64,000 nucleotides of DNA from Limnohabitans sp. Jir72 (GCF_003063575.1 NZ_NESC01000009.1:107776-171775), one strand, 5' to 3'; positions 28,792 through 38,366 are shown, counted from the first letter of the stretch. Numbers and translations are program-made. Notes: generated by a model from the sequence alone, not told the origin.

Positions 28792-29946
28792 ATGGTTGCA
28801 GTGATTCAAAAACCCACGCTGGGTCAACGTTTGATGGGCTTGGTCGACGGCTTCGACGGGCCTTTGGCGTTTGCCGTTTTCATGCTCGCTTGCGTGGGCT
28901 TGCTGATCATGTATTCCTCGGGCTACGACCACGGCAGCCGTTTCGTGGACCATGCGCGCAACATGGTGCTGGCCGGCGTCATCCTGTTTGTTGTGGCTCA
29001 GGTGCCCCCACAAAAGCTCATGACCTGGGCAGTGCCGATGTACGCGGTTGGCGTGAGCCTGCTGATCGCTGTGGCACTCTTTGGCTTGACCAAAAAAGGG
29101 GCCCGCCGTTGGTTGAACATTGGTGTCGTGATCCAGCCCAGCGAGATTTTGAAGATCGCCATGCCTTTGATGTTGGCCGCCTGGTTTCAAAAGCGGGAAG
29201 GGCGACTCAGGCCCTTGGATTTCGCCATGGCCATGCTGATTCTGGGTGTGCCCGTGGGTTTGATCATGAAGCAGCCCGATCTGGGCACCGCCTTGCTGGT
29301 CTTGTCTGCCGGTTTGTCGGTGATCTTTTTTGCAGGCTTGAAATGGCGCTGGATCTTGCCGCCGGTGGTTCTGGCCTTGGCAGGGATTGTGACGCTGGTC
29401 ATCATGGAGCCGACCTTGTGCCAGGCCGATGTGGACTGGCATGTGTTGCATGAATACCAGCGACAGCGCATTTGCACCTTGCTCGACCCTGCACGGGATC
29501 CGCTGGGCAAGGGCTTTCACATCATCCAGGGGATGATCGCCATTGGCTCCGGGGGCTTTTGGGGCAAGGGCTTCATGCAGGGCACGCAGACCCACTTGGA
29601 GTTCATCCCAGAGCGCACCACTGACTTCATCTTTGCTGCCTTTGGAGAAGAATTCGGTTTTGTCGGTGGCCTGGTCCTGATTTTCGGTTTTTTCTTTCTG
29701 GTTTATCGTGGGCTGGTCATCGCTGCGCAGGCCCCCACCATGTTCAGCCGCTTGCTGGCGGCCAGTGTGTCCATGATCTTTTTCACCTACGCGTTTGTGA
29801 ACATGGGCATGGTCAGTGGCATCTTGCCGGTGGTGGGTGTGCCTTTGCCTTTCGTCAGCTATGGCGGTACGGCCATGGTCACTTTGGGCTTTGCCTTGGG
29901 CATCCTGATGGCGATTGCCAAGTCCAAACAGCTGGTCCAAAGCTGA
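28792..29946 (+). CDS. rodA: Rod-shape peptidoglycan glycosyltransferase RodA
   Basis: A 384-residue SEDS polymerase for lateral wall synthesis and a paralogue of FtsW in this window. Signatures are LTKKGARRWLNIGVVIQPSE, KQPDLGTALLVLSAGLSV, LGKGFHIIQGMIAIGSGGFWGKG, FIPERTTDFIFAAFGEEFGF and PLPFVSYGGTAMV. About ten membrane helices are evident. It normally neighbours mrdA and mreBCD, but here follows ruvC. GATAAT at 28780-28785 ends 6 bases before ATG 28792. Confidence 0.93.
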   Translation: MVAVIQKPTLGQRLMGLVDGFDGPLAFAVFMLACVGLLIMYSSGYDHGSRFVDHARNMVLAGVILFVVAQVPPQKLMTWAVPMYAVGVSLLIAVALFGLTKKGARRWLNIGVVIQPSEILKIAMPLMLAAWFQKREGRLRPLDFAMAMLILGVPVGLIMKQPDLGTALLVLSAGLSVIFFAGLKWRWILPPVVLALAGIVTLVIMEPTLCQADVDWHVLHEYQRQRICTLLDPARDPLGKGFHIIQGMIAIGSGGFWGKGFMQGTQTHLEFIPERTTDFIFAAFGEEFGFVGGLVLIFGFFFLVYRGLVIAAQAPTMFSRLLAASVSMIFFTYAFVNMGMVSGILPVVGVPLPFVSYGGTAMVTLGFALGILMAIAKSKQLVQS

Positions 29947-29998
29947 TCTGGTCAGGGCAGCCGGGCAAGGGGATTGCGCAATCCCTACAATGATCCCT

Positions 29999-31459
29999 AT
30001 GATTTCACGCGAACCCACCATCGAACGCTTGGCCACGGCCAAGTCTCTGCTGCTTGACCCGTTTGGTCTGAACGAAACCCACCTGAGCCAAGCGCTCAAC
30101 GCCATCAAGGCCCACGCGGTCGATGACGCTGATCTGTATTTCCAATACACCCGATCCGAAGGCTGGAGCCTGGAGGAAGGCATCGTCAAGACCGGCAGCT
30201 TCAGCATCGACCAGGGCGTGGGTGTGCGGGCGGTGTCGGGCGAAAAAACCGCCTTTGCCTACTCGGACGACATCTCTGAAGCCTCGCTGATGGACGCCGC
30301 TTTGACGGTGCGTTCCATCGCCTCGGCGGCCCAAAACAAACGCATCAAGGTGCCTGCCCGCAAGATTTCGGCCAGCCGTTCGCTCTACCCCTCGCTCGAC
30401 CCGATGTCCACGCTCGACAGCACGGCCAAAGTCAACTTGCTCGGCCGCGTGGAGAAGATGGCCCGAGCCAAAGACCCCCGCGTGGTGCAGGTCATGGCGG
30501 GCTTGGCGACCGAATACGACGTGGTCATGGTCGCTCGCGCCGACGGCACGCTGGCCGCCGATGTGCGCCCCTTGATTCGTTTGTCGGTCACGGTCATCGC
30601 CGAGCAAAATGGCCGCCGCGAAGTGGGCAGTGCTGGCGGCGGTGGCCGCTTTGGCCTGGCCTACTTTGACGACGGCATGGTCGAGAGCTACGTACAAGAA
30701 GCCGTGTCGGCCGCGCTGATCAACCTCGAAGCCCGTCCTGCCCCCGCAGGTGAGATGACGGTGGTGCTGGGCAATGGCTGGCCCGGCGTGTTGCTGCACG
30801 AAGCCGTGGGCCATGGCCTGGAGGGCGACTTCAACCGCAAGGGCTCGAGCGCCTTCAGTGGCCGCATCGGCCAGCGCGTGGCGGCCAAGGGCGTCACGGT
30901 GCTCGACGACGGCACCATGGCCGACCGCCGTGGCTCGCTGAACGTGGACGACGAAGGCCACGCCAGCCAGAAGAACGTGCTGATCGAAGACGGCATCTTG
31001 CGCGGCTACATCCAGGACGCGATGAACGCCCGCTTGATGGGCGTCAAACCCACCGGCAACGGCCGCCGTGAAAGCTACGCCCATGTGCCCATGCCGCGCA
31101 TGACCAACACCTACATGCTGGGCGGTGACAAGAGTGCCGAAGAAATCGTGGCGAGCATCAAAAAAGGCCTGTACGCCACCAACTTTGCGGGCGGCCAGGT
31201 GGACATCACCAACGGCAAGTTCGTGTTCTCGGCCAGCCAGGCGTACTGGGTGGAGAACGGCAAAATCCAATACCCCGTCAAGGGCGCTACCTTGATCGGC
31301 AGCGGTCCAGAGTCGCTCAAGAAGATCAGCATGATCGGCAACGACATGAAGCTCGACTCGGGTGTGGGCACCTGCGGTAAAGAGGGGCAGAGCGTGCCGG
31401 TGGGCGTGGGTCAGCCGACCTTGCGCATTGACGGCCTCACGGTGGGCGGCACGGCCTGA
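29999..31459 (+). CDS. tldD: Metalloprotease TldD
   Basis: The TldD subunit of the TldD/TldE zinc protease (486 residues), which processes small peptides and antitoxins in other bacteria. Motifs are DLYFQYTRSEGWSLEEGIVK, the metal site LLHEAVGHGLEGDFNRKGSS (HExxxH) and GTCGKEGQSVPVGVGQPT near the C-terminus. Its partner TldE/PmbA is not in the window. ATG 29990 and ATG 29999 are both in frame. I prefer 29999 because a TACAAT hexamer at 29986-29991 overlaps the first ATG and would place transcription start at the second. Confidence 0.92.
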   Translation: MISREPTIERLATAKSLLLDPFGLNETHLSQALNAIKAHAVDDADLYFQYTRSEGWSLEEGIVKTGSFSIDQGVGVRAVSGEKTAFAYSDDISEASLMDAALTVRSIASAAQNKRIKVPARKISASRSLYPSLDPMSTLDSTAKVNLLGRVEKMARAKDPRVVQVMAGLATEYDVVMVARADGTLAADVRPLIRLSVTVIAEQNGRREVGSAGGGGRFGLAYFDDGMVESYVQEAVSAALINLEARPAPAGEMTVVLGNGWPGVLLHEAVGHGLEGDFNRKGSSAFSGRIGQRVAAKGVTVLDDGTMADRRGSLNVDDEGHASQKNVLIEDGILRGYIQDAMNARLMGVKPTGNGRRESYAHVPMPRMTNTYMLGGDKSAEEIVASIKKGLYATNFAGGQVDITNGKFVFSASQAYWVENGKIQYPVKGATLIGSGPESLKKISMIGNDMKLDSGVGTCGKEGQSVPVGVGQPTLRIDGLTVGGTA

Positions 31460-31538
31460 ACCTGTTGGACTGGGCCTCGGGTTTGTCCCCGGTGTGCCCT
31501 GTCAGGAACTGTCACCCAGCTGTGATACATTGAACAAC

Positions 31539-31613
31539 ATGTCTTTGCGCATCGCTTTTTACTTTTTTTATTTTTGGTTCTCAGTCCCCGGCGGACGAGA
31601 GGCGAGCGCATAA
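31539..31613 (+). CDS. Aromatic-rich leader peptide of the DAHP synthase attenuator
   Basis: A 24-residue open frame beginning MSLRIAFYFFYFWFSV and ending REASA. Codons 7-14 are Phe, Tyr, Phe, Phe, Tyr, Phe, Trp and Phe, eight aromatic codons in a row. It ends 83 bases before the DAHP synthase start and overlaps a segment that can form an antiterminator. Ribosome stalling when charged aromatic tRNA is scarce would favour read-through, as in pheL- and trpL-type leaders. Coding is inferred from composition and placement. Confidence 0.88.
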   Translation: MSLRIAFYFFYFWFSVPGGREASA

Positions 31614-31669
31614 GCACCCGAACATCTCGAACCATACCGCCGGAGCCACAAAGCCCGGCGGTTTTTTTT
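31588..31669 (+). promoter_or_regulatory. Transcription attenuator upstream of the DAHP synthase gene
   Basis: Terminator: ACCGCCGG (31636-31643) pairs with CCGGCGGT (31655-31662), followed by T to 31669. Competing antiterminator: CCGGCGG at 31588-31594, inside the leader peptide gene, is identical to the terminator's 3' arm and can pair with 31637-31643. CGAGA (31596-31600) with TCTCG (31625-31629) extends it. The two structures exclude each other, the classical attenuator arrangement. Confidence 0.88.
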
Positions 31670-31696
31670 CACCTGCTTTTTTCAATTGAGGAGCCC

Positions 31697-32821
31697 ATGA
31701 TGAACGCCAAAACCACCGCCCCCGACAGCTGGTATCCCAATGCTGCAGACCGTACCGGCCAGACCGACGACGAACGCATCAAGGACATCACCGTGCTCCC
31801 GCCTCCAGAACATTTGATCCGCTTCTTCCCGATCGCGGGCACGGCGACGGAAACCTTGATCGCCCAAACCCGCAAATCGATCGCCAACATCGTGCATGGC
31901 CAAGACGACCGCCTGCTCGTCATCATCGGCCCCTGCTCGATCCACGATCCGGCTGCAGCCTTGGACTACGCCCGCCGTTTGAAGCCTCTGCGCGAGAAAT
32001 ACGCCGATACGCTGGAGATCGTGATGCGCGTGTACTTCGAAAAACCGCGCACCACCGTGGGCTGGAAGGGCCTGATCAACGACCCCTACCTGGACGAGAG
32101 CTACCGCATCGATGAAGGCCTGCGCATTGCACGCCAGCTGCTGATCGAGATCAACCGCCAGGGCCTGCCCGCGGGCAGCGAGTTCCTCGACGTGATCTCG
32201 CCCCAGTACATCGGCGACCTGATCAGCTGGGGCGCCATTGGTGCGCGCACCACCGAGAGCCAGGTGCACCGCGAGCTGGCCTCGGGCCTGTCGGCGCCCA
32301 TCGGCTTCAAGAACGGCACCGACGGCAACATCAAGATCGCGACCGATGCGATCCAGGCGGCAGCCCGTGGCCACCATTTTTTGTCGGTGCACAAAAACGG
32401 CCAGGTCGCCATCGTGCAGACCCAGGGCAACAAGGACTGTCATGTGATTCTGCGCGGCGGCAAAGCGCCCAACTACGATGCCGAGAGCGTCGCCGCCGCT
32501 TGCAAAGAACTCGAAGCCGCCAAATTGCCCGCCACCTTGATGGTGGACTGCAGCCACGCCAACAGCAGCAAAAAGCACGAGCGCCAGATCGACGTGGCCA
32601 AAGACATCGCCGCGCAGATCAGCGGCGGTTCACGCCAGGTGTTCGGCGTCATGGTCGAAAGCCATCTGGTGGACGGGGCCCAGAAGTTCACGCCCGGTCA
32701 GCACGATGTGGCGAACTTGACCTACGGCCAGAGCATCACCGACGCCTGCATTGGCTGGGACGACAGCGAAGGCGTGTTGCAGGTGCTGTCCGATGCGGTG
32801 AAGGCCCGCCGCGCAGGCTGA
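31697..32821 (+). CDS. 3-deoxy-7-phosphoheptulonate (DAHP) synthase, AroG/AroF class
   Basis: A 374-residue class I DAHP synthase, the first enzyme of the shikimate pathway, condensing phosphoenolpyruvate and erythrose 4-phosphate. Motifs are LLVIIGPCSIHDPAAALDYA, VYFEKPRTTVGWKGLINDP, SQVHRELASGLSAPIGFKNG and MVDCSHANSSKKHERQ. A GAGGAG site precedes two adjacent ATGs at 31697 and 31700. The upstream attenuator reads Phe, Tyr and Trp codons, so expression is predicted to rise when aromatic amino acids are scarce. Which amino acid inhibits the enzyme allosterically cannot be told, so no symbol is given. Confidence 0.93.
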   Translation: MMNAKTTAPDSWYPNAADRTGQTDDERIKDITVLPPPEHLIRFFPIAGTATETLIAQTRKSIANIVHGQDDRLLVIIGPCSIHDPAAALDYARRLKPLREKYADTLEIVMRVYFEKPRTTVGWKGLINDPYLDESYRIDEGLRIARQLLIEINRQGLPAGSEFLDVISPQYIGDLISWGAIGARTTESQVHRELASGLSAPIGFKNGTDGNIKIATDAIQAAARGHHFLSVHKNGQVAIVQTQGNKDCHVILRGGKAPNYDAESVAAACKELEAAKLPATLMVDCSHANSSKKHERQIDVAKDIAAQISGGSRQVFGVMVESHLVDGAQKFTPGQHDVANLTYGQSITDACIGWDDSEGVLQVLSDAVKARRAG

Positions 32822-32878
32822 ACTGCAGAGGTCTGCGGGCTGGACTGCGTGCCCACCCTTCAGTCGCTGCCCTCGGGC

Positions 32879-33763
32879 TCAGGCCGCAGGTGATTCGGGC
32901 TTGACCTGGAACTCGCGCCACAGCAGGTAAAGACCGCTGGCCACCACCACGGTGGCGCCCAGCAGCACAGCGCGGTCAGGCACTTGGCCAAACACCATCC
33001 AGCCGCCCAGCGTCATGTAGAGGATCTGCTGGTAGAGAAACGGCCCCAGCACAGCGGCAGAAGCAAATCGGTGGGCTTGCGCTGCGAAATAATGCCCCGC
33101 GCCGCCACTGAGTCCGGCCAATGCCAGCAGCAGCCACTGCCAGCCGCTGCTGGGGGTTTGCCAGGTCCACAGCGCAAAAGGGGTGAGCACAGCGGTCGAC
33201 ACCAGCGCCGATGCCAGCTGCATGGTGGCGGGATGTTCTTGGCTGGCCAGGCGGCGCGTCAGCAAGTTGAACAGGGCGTACAAAATGGCGTTGCCCGCAG
33301 ACAGCAAGATGGCCGGGTGAAACGCTTGGCTGCCTGGGCGGATGATGATCAGCACGCCCATGAAGCCTGCGGCAATGGCCGCCCAGCGCCGGGCATCCAG
33401 CTTTTCTCCCAGCCACCAGGCCGAGAGCACAGCAATCAAGATGGGCACAGAAAACTGCATGGCACCGGTCTCGGCCAGTTGCAGGTATTGCAGGGCCCAG
33501 AAGTTCATGCCCGTCATGCTGGCCAGCATCAGGCCGCGCAGCAGTTGCAAGCGGGGATCGTGCCAGCGCACCAGCGACAGCCCCATGCTGGGGGCGAAGA
33601 CCGCGAAGGAAAACAGCGAATGCGTCAGGAAACGCAGCCACACGACTTGCAGCACAGGCAAACTCAGCACCAGCCATTTGGCCGTGGTGTCCAGCACCGC
33701 GAACATCAGCGTGGTCAAGGTGACCAGTCCAATACCCAGTCGCCGGTTGCTTTTGTTCAGCAT
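32879..33763 (-). CDS. EamA/DMT-superfamily transporter
   Basis: A 294-residue inner-membrane protein with about ten hydrophobic helices in two EamA repeats (for example LGIGLVTLTTLMFAVLDTTA at the start, and ALAGLSGGAGHYFAAQAHRF with LGPFLYQQILYMTLGGWMVFG in the second half). Such proteins export metabolites; the substrate is not predictable. ATG 33763 is preferred because it begins 5 bases after the mpl stop, giving a probable mpl-eamA operon; the frame is open further upstream into mpl. Confidence 0.85.
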   Translation of the reverse strand: MLNKSNRRLGIGLVTLTTLMFAVLDTTAKWLVLSLPVLQVVWLRFLTHSLFSFAVFAPSMGLSLVRWHDPRLQLLRGLMLASMTGMNFWALQYLQLAETGAMQFSVPILIAVLSAWWLGEKLDARRWAAIAAGFMGVLIIIRPGSQAFHPAILLSAGNAILYALFNLLTRRLASQEHPATMQLASALVSTAVLTPFALWTWQTPSSGWQWLLLALAGLSGGAGHYFAAQAHRFASAAVLGPFLYQQILYMTLGGWMVFGQVPDRAVLLGATVVVASGLYLLWREFQVKPESPAA

Positions 33764-33768
33764 GCGCT

Positions 33769-35139
33769 TCAGGCCGCTTGCAAGGCCTGCAGCAATTTGT
33801 CGTGGATGCCGCCAAAGCCGCCGTTGCTCATGCACAGCAACTGGTCGCCCGGTCGCACTTGCGCCATCACTTGGGCGATGACTTCATCGATGTTTTCGCC
33901 CACTTGCGCTTTGGTGCCCATGGGCTCGAGGGCTGCAGCAGCATCCCAGCCCAAGCCGCCTGCATGGCAAAACGCCAGATCGGCTTCTTCCAGGCTCCAA
34001 GGCAGCTGGGTTTTCATGGTGCCGAGCTTCATGGTGTTGCTGCGCGGCTCGAATATCGCCAGGATGCGGGCATGGCCCACTTGGCGGCGCAGGCCGTTGA
34101 CGGTGGTGCGGATCGCGGTGGGGTGGTGAGCGAAATCGTCGTAGATGGTGATGTGGTTCACCGTGCCGCGCACTTCCATGCGGCGTTTGACGTTTTCAAA
34201 AGTGGCCAGTGCCTTTGCGGCCACGGCCGGGCTCACGCCCACATGCTCGGCAGCGGCCATGGTGGCCAGTGCGTTGAGCTGGTTGTGCACGCCGCCAATG
34301 GCCCATTGCACATCGGCTACGGGCTTTCCTGCCTGCAGCACCTTGAAATGCGAGGGCTCGCCTTCGGCCACAAAGTCGCTCACGGCGCTGCCAAATGTGC
34401 GCACTTCGCTCCAGCAGCCTTGGCCCAGCACGCGGGTGAGGCTCTCTTCCAGACCGTTGACCACCACGCGGCCCGAGCCGGGCACGGTGCGCACCAGGTG
34501 GTGGAATTGCCGCTCAATGGCAGCCAAGTCGTCAAAGATGTCGGCGTGGTCGAATTCGAGGTTGTTCAGGATGGCCGTGCGCGGGCGGTAGTGCACGAAT
34601 TTGCTGCGCTTGTCGAAGAAGGCCGTGTCGTATTCGTCGGCTTCGATCACGAAGTATTGGCCGCCGCCAAGGCGGGCCGAGACGCCAAAGTTCAGCGGCA
34701 CGCCACCGACCAGAAAACCGGGCTCCAGCCCCGCTTGCGCCAGCACCCAAGTGAGCATCGAGGTGGTGGTGGTTTTGCCGTGCGTGCCAGCCACGGCCAG
34801 CACATGTTGGCCTTGCAGCACATGCTTGGACAGCCATTGCGGACCGCTGGTGTAAGGCGCGCCGGCTTCCAGAATCGCTTCCATCAGCGGGAACTTGGGG
34901 CTCCCATCGGCCAGGCGGGCGCGGCTGACCACATTGCCGATCACGTACATGTCGGGTTTTAAGGTCATCTGGCCGGCACCAAAGCCTTCGATCAAATCGA
35001 TGCCCAGAGCCTGCAGCTGATCGCTCATGGGCGGGTACACGCCTGCGTCACAACCGGTGACCCGATGCCCTGCTTCGCGTGCCAAAGCCGCCAAACCACC
35101 CATGAAGGTGCCACAAATGCCCAGAATATGAATATGCAT
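33769..35139 (-). CDS. mpl: UDP-MurNAc:L-Ala-gamma-D-Glu-meso-DAP ligase Mpl
   Basis: A 456-residue Mur ligase-like enzyme that reattaches recycled tripeptide to UDP-MurNAc. MHIHILGICGTFMGGLAALA opens the protein, and [18 protein letters not shown] is the ATP loop. Further motifs are VIEADEYDTAFFDKRSKFVH, NLEFDHADIF and IYDDFAHHPTAIRTTV. The Gly-Ile-Cys-Gly-Thr start and TAFFDKRSKF segment distinguish Mpl from MurC. TAAAAT ends 6 bases before its ATG on the minus strand. It diverges from the next gene. Confidence 0.94.
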   Translation of the reverse strand: MHIHILGICGTFMGGLAALAREAGHRVTGCDAGVYPPMSDQLQALGIDLIEGFGAGQMTLKPDMYVIGNVVSRARLADGSPKFPLMEAILEAGAPYTSGPQWLSKHVLQGQHVLAVAGTHGKTTTTSMLTWVLAQAGLEPGFLVGGVPLNFGVSARLGGGQYFVIEADEYDTAFFDKRSKFVHYRPRTAILNNLEFDHADIFDDLAAIERQFHHLVRTVPGSGRVVVNGLEESLTRVLGQGCWSEVRTFGSAVSDFVAEGEPSHFKVLQAGKPVADVQWAIGGVHNQLNALATMAAAEHVGVSPAVAAKALATFENVKRRMEVRGTVNHITIYDDFAHHPTAIRTTVNGLRRQVGHARILAIFEPRSNTMKLGTMKTQLPWSLEEADLAFCHAGGLGWDAAAALEPMGTKAQVGENIDEVIAQVMAQVRPGDQLLCMSNGGFGGIHDKLLQALQAA

Positions 35140-35243
35140 GCCTTGATTTTAGGTCTGGCTAGCGGCCATGACCTTTGGGATGGCCAGACTTTCTCGGCCC
35201 TGGCGTGCAGGGGGTATTTCTGCCTGAGGGCACAATTGTGGGT

Positions 35244-35828
35244 ATGAATGATGCAGCATTTGAAATTGCGGCCACGGCAGCGCGCATGGTGGTGGAGGAG
35301 GGGCTGGCATTTGGCCCCTCCAAGCAACGGGCCCTCAAGGCCTTGGGCTTGCCCGGGCGCACCGCCTTGCCCTCCAATGACGAGGTCGAGGCGCAAGTGC
35401 TGGACTACATTGCGCTGTTTTGTGCCGACACCCAGCCTGGCGAATTGCAGGCGCTGCGTGAACATGCATTGACCTGGATGCAGCGCTTGACCGAATTTCG
35501 GCCGCATCTGGGCGGTGCGGTCTGGCAGGGCTGGGCCACCCGCTTGTCGGACATCGATCTGGCTTTGTTTTGTGACGATCCCAAATCCGCCGAGATCGCG
35601 CTCATCAACCAGAACCTGCGTTACGAAACACAGACTGTGCGTGGCATGCATGGTGACGATGTCGATGTCCTGAGTCTGCACAGTTTTTGTCCTGACTTGC
35701 ATGAGGACATCGGCGTGCACCTGCGCATTTACGATCTGGACGATTTGCGCGGGGCCCTGTTGCCCGATGCCCAAGGGCGTGCGCCACGCGGAGATCTGGC
35801 TGCTTTGAAACTGTTGCTGTCACGATGA
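35244..35828 (+). CDS. Uncharacterised protein with a nucleotidyltransferase-like motif
   Basis: A 194-residue protein I do not recognise as a named family. The N-terminal half is helical with a basic stretch (GPSKQRALKALGLPG). The centre contains WQGWATRLSDIDLALFCDDP, which resembles the Gly-x...Asp-x-Asp core of nucleotidyltransferase-fold proteins, though the first glycine motif is imperfect. ATG 35244 is preferred over an upstream start because CACAAT ends 7 bases before it and no Shine-Dalgarno is seen. It overlaps the thioredoxin-like gene by four bases, so they are probably co-expressed. Confidence 0.55.
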   Translation: MNDAAFEIAATAARMVVEEGLAFGPSKQRALKALGLPGRTALPSNDEVEAQVLDYIALFCADTQPGELQALREHALTWMQRLTEFRPHLGGAVWQGWATRLSDIDLALFCDDPKSAEIALINQNLRYETQTVRGMHGDDVDVLSLHSFCPDLHEDIGVHLRIYDLDDLRGALLPDAQGRAPRGDLAALKLLLSR

Positions 35829-36379
35829 AAGACAATGCCCCCATGTTGGAATCTGAACAACCTTCTTCACGCCGCAGCTTGCTGTTGGCTGCCGGTGCTG
35901 CGGCCGGTCTTGCAGGTGCTGGCCTGGCTTGGTGGCGTTTGACACCGGAGTCGGCGTCCGGCGCTGCACAGCATGCTTTCTGGGCGCAAAGCTTTGACAC
36001 GCCCACGGGTGAGCCCTTGCTCATGTCCTCTTTGGCAGGCAAGCCTTTGTTGGTGAACTTCTGGGCCACCTGGTGCCCACCTTGTGTGGAAGAGTTGCCT
36101 TTGATTGACGGCTTCTGGCGTGAAAATGCAGTCAACGGCTTTCAAGTTTTGGCTTTGGCCATTGACCAGCCCAGTGCGGTGCGCAAATTCCTGCAGCGGC
36201 AGCCCCTGGGTTTTCCGGTGGGCTTGGCTGGATTGGGGGGCACGGAGTTGGCCAAATCCTTGGGCAATGCAACAGGCGGACTGCCATTCAGTGTGTTTTT
36301 CAAGGCAGATGGTTCAATTTGGCGACAAAAGCTGGGGCAATTGAGCTTGGATGAACTCAATGCATGGATCTCCATCTGA
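35825..36379 (+). CDS. TlpA/ResA-like periplasmic thioredoxin
   Basis: A 184-residue thioredoxin-fold protein. The N-terminus (SSRRSLLLAAGAAAGLAGAG) has a twin arginine followed by a hydrophobic stretch, either a Tat signal or an uncleaved anchor. The active site is FWATWCPPCVEELP (Cys-Pro-Pro-Cys) and the cis-Pro region is GGLPFSVFF. It probably reduces or maintains envelope disulfides, for example in cytochrome c maturation, but its partner is not identifiable here. It overlaps the upstream gene by four bases. Confidence 0.85.
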   Translation: MKDNAPMLESEQPSSRRSLLLAAGAAAGLAGAGLAWWRLTPESASGAAQHAFWAQSFDTPTGEPLLMSSLAGKPLLVNFWATWCPPCVEELPLIDGFWRENAVNGFQVLALAIDQPSAVRKFLQRQPLGFPVGLAGLGGTELAKSLGNATGGLPFSVFFKADGSIWRQKLGQLSLDELNAWISI

Positions 36380-36545
36380 ATCAGGCTTGCGCGCCTGAGC
36401 TGGCGTGCCCTGTACTGGCTCTTCATTTTTGGGTTTGAGCCATGGATTCCTTTGAAGTGCGTGTGATTAAGCGGTTTTTTGAGGGTTTTTACTGAAAATT
36501 GGTGTAAATTCAGGCTCTTACGTTGGCTTACGCAATGGAGGTCCT

Positions 36546-36986
36546 ATGGATTTGCGCAAACTCAAAACCCTGATTGATTTGGTATCTGACTCGAACGTCT
36601 CTGAACTGGAGATCACCGAAGCAGAAGGCAAGGTCCGCATCGTCAAGAGCATGGGCGTTGCCGCCCCCGTGATGGTGCATCAGGCCCCCGTGGCCGCACC
36701 CGTGGTGGCTGCGCCTGTCGCTGTGCCTGCAGAAACACCCGCCGCACCCGTCGGCCATGCCGTCAAATCGCCCATGGTCGGCACTTTTTACCGCTCTTCC
36801 AGCCCGGGTTCTGCGCCTTTTGTGCAAATCGGCTCGGTCGTCAAGGAAGGCGATACCCTGTGCATCATCGAAGCGATGAAGATCCTCAACGAGATCGAAT
36901 CCGACAAATCTGGCACCGTGACGCAAATTTTGTGCGAAAACGGTCAAGCGACCGAATACGGCCAGCCTTTGTTCATTGTCGAATAA
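36546..36986 (+). CDS. accB: Biotin carboxyl carrier protein of acetyl-CoA carboxylase
   Basis: A 146-residue AccB for malonyl-CoA synthesis. The N-terminal part ([23 protein letters not shown]) is typical. An Ala/Pro/Val-rich linker covers residues 40-75. The biotinyl domain contains [14 protein letters not shown] and [12 protein letters not shown] with the biotinylated Lys. TGGAGG precedes the ATG. The 166 bases upstream should contain the accBC promoter; TTGAGG near 36478 with an AT-rich -10 region is a candidate I cannot confirm. accC follows after 16 bases. Confidence 0.96.
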   Translation: MDLRKLKTLIDLVSDSNVSELEITEAEGKVRIVKSMGVAAPVMVHQAPVAAPVVAAPVAVPAETPAAPVGHAVKSPMVGTFYRSSSPGSAPFVQIGSVVKEGDTLCIIEAMKILNEIESDKSGTVTQILCENGQATEYGQPLFIVE

Positions 36987-37002
36987 ACCGAACGGGGATT
37001 TC

Positions 37003-38352
37003 ATGTTCAAGAAAATCCTGGTCGCCAACCGTGGTGAGATCGCTTTGCGAATCCAACGCGCTTGCCGAGAGTTGGGCATCAAAGCGGTTATGGTGTATTC
37101 AGAAGCCGATAAAGAGGCTAAATACGTGAAATTGGCAGAAGAAGCGGTCTGTATCGGGCCTGCTGCTTCTTCGCTCAGCTACCTCAACATGCCTGCAATC
37201 ATATCGGCTGCCGAGGTGACCGATGCGGAGGCGATTCACCCCGGCTATGGCTTTTTGAGCGAAAACGCAGACTTTGCCGAGCGTGTTGAAAAAAGCGGTT
37301 TCCAGTTCATTGGGCCAACCCCTGAGTCGATCCGTATCATGGGTGACAAGGTCTCGGCCAAGCAAGCCATGATCCGCGCAGGTGTGCCTTGCGTGCCCGG
37401 TTCCGAGGGCGAGTTGCCCGATGATCCAGTTCTGATTCGACGCGCAGCCAAGAGTGTGGGCTATCCGGTGATCATCAAAGCGGCAGGCGGTGGCGGTGGC
37501 CGCGGTATGCGCGTGGTACACACTGAAGCAGCCTTGATCAATGCTGTTCAGATGACCAAGGCCGAGGCCGGTGCCGCTTTTGGCAATCCTGCGGTCTACA
37601 TGGAAAAGTACCTGCAGAATCCACGGCACGTCGAAATCCAGATCTTGGCTGACAAATTCAAGAACGCGGTCTATCTCGGCGAGCGCGATTGCTCTATGCA
37701 ACGCCGTCACCAGAAGGTGATCGAGGAAGCGCCAGCGCCTGGCATTCCGCGCAAGTTGATCGAGAAGATCGGCGAGCGTTGCGTGGCCGCTTGCAAGAAA
37801 ATCGGTTACCGTGGCGCGGGTACTTTTGAGTTCCTTTATGAAAACGGTGAGTTTTATTTCATTGAGATGAACACCCGTGTTCAAGTGGAGCACCCCGTGA
37901 CCGAATGGGTTACCGGTGTGGACATCGTGAAGACCCAGATCATGGTCGCCGCCGGTGAGAAGTTGCCTTTCACGCAAAAGCAGATCGAGATCCGTGGTCA
38001 CGCCATCGAGTGCCGTGTGAACGCCGAAGACGCCTTCAAGTTCACGCCCTCGCCCGGTCGCATCACCTCATGGCATATGCCGGGTGGCCCGGGTGTGCGT
38101 GTGGACTCGCATGCGTACAACAACTACTTTGTGCCTCCGAACTACGATTCGATGATCGGTAAGATCATTGTGCACGGTGACACCCGTGAGCAGGCCTTGG
38201 CTCGCATGCAGACCGCTTTGGCCGAAACCGTGATCGAAGGCATCAGCACCAACATCCCGCTGCACCGCGAGCTGATGGTGGACGCCAAGTTCATGCAAGG
38301 CGGCACCAACATCCATTACCTTGAACACTGGCTTAGCCAACACAAGCGCTGA
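37003..38352 (+). CDS. accC: Acetyl-CoA carboxylase biotin carboxylase subunit
   Basis: A 449-residue ATP-grasp enzyme that carboxylates the biotin of AccB. Motifs are [69 protein letters not shown] and [19 protein letters not shown] 37003 matches the family start (Met-Phe-Lys-Lys); the frame is open 27 bases upstream. prmA follows after 14 bases. Confidence 0.97.
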   Translation: MFKKILVANRGEIALRIQRACRELGIKAVMVYSEADKEAKYVKLAEEAVCIGPAASSLSYLNMPAIISAAEVTDAEAIHPGYGFLSENADFAERVEKSGFQFIGPTPESIRIMGDKVSAKQAMIRAGVPCVPGSEGELPDDPVLIRRAAKSVGYPVIIKAAGGGGGRGMRVVHTEAALINAVQMTKAEAGAAFGNPAVYMEKYLQNPRHVEIQILADKFKNAVYLGERDCSMQRRHQKVIEEAPAPGIPRKLIEKIGERCVAACKKIGYRGAGTFEFLYENGEFYFIEMNTRVQVEHPVTEWVTGVDIVKTQIMVAAGEKLPFTQKQIEIRGHAIECRVNAEDAFKFTPSPGRITSWHMPGGPGVRVDSHAYNNYFVPPNYDSMIGKIIVHGDTREQALARMQTALAETVIEGISTNIPLHRELMVDAKFMQGGTNIHYLEHWLSQHKR

Positions 38353-38366
38353 GATCGGCCCACACC

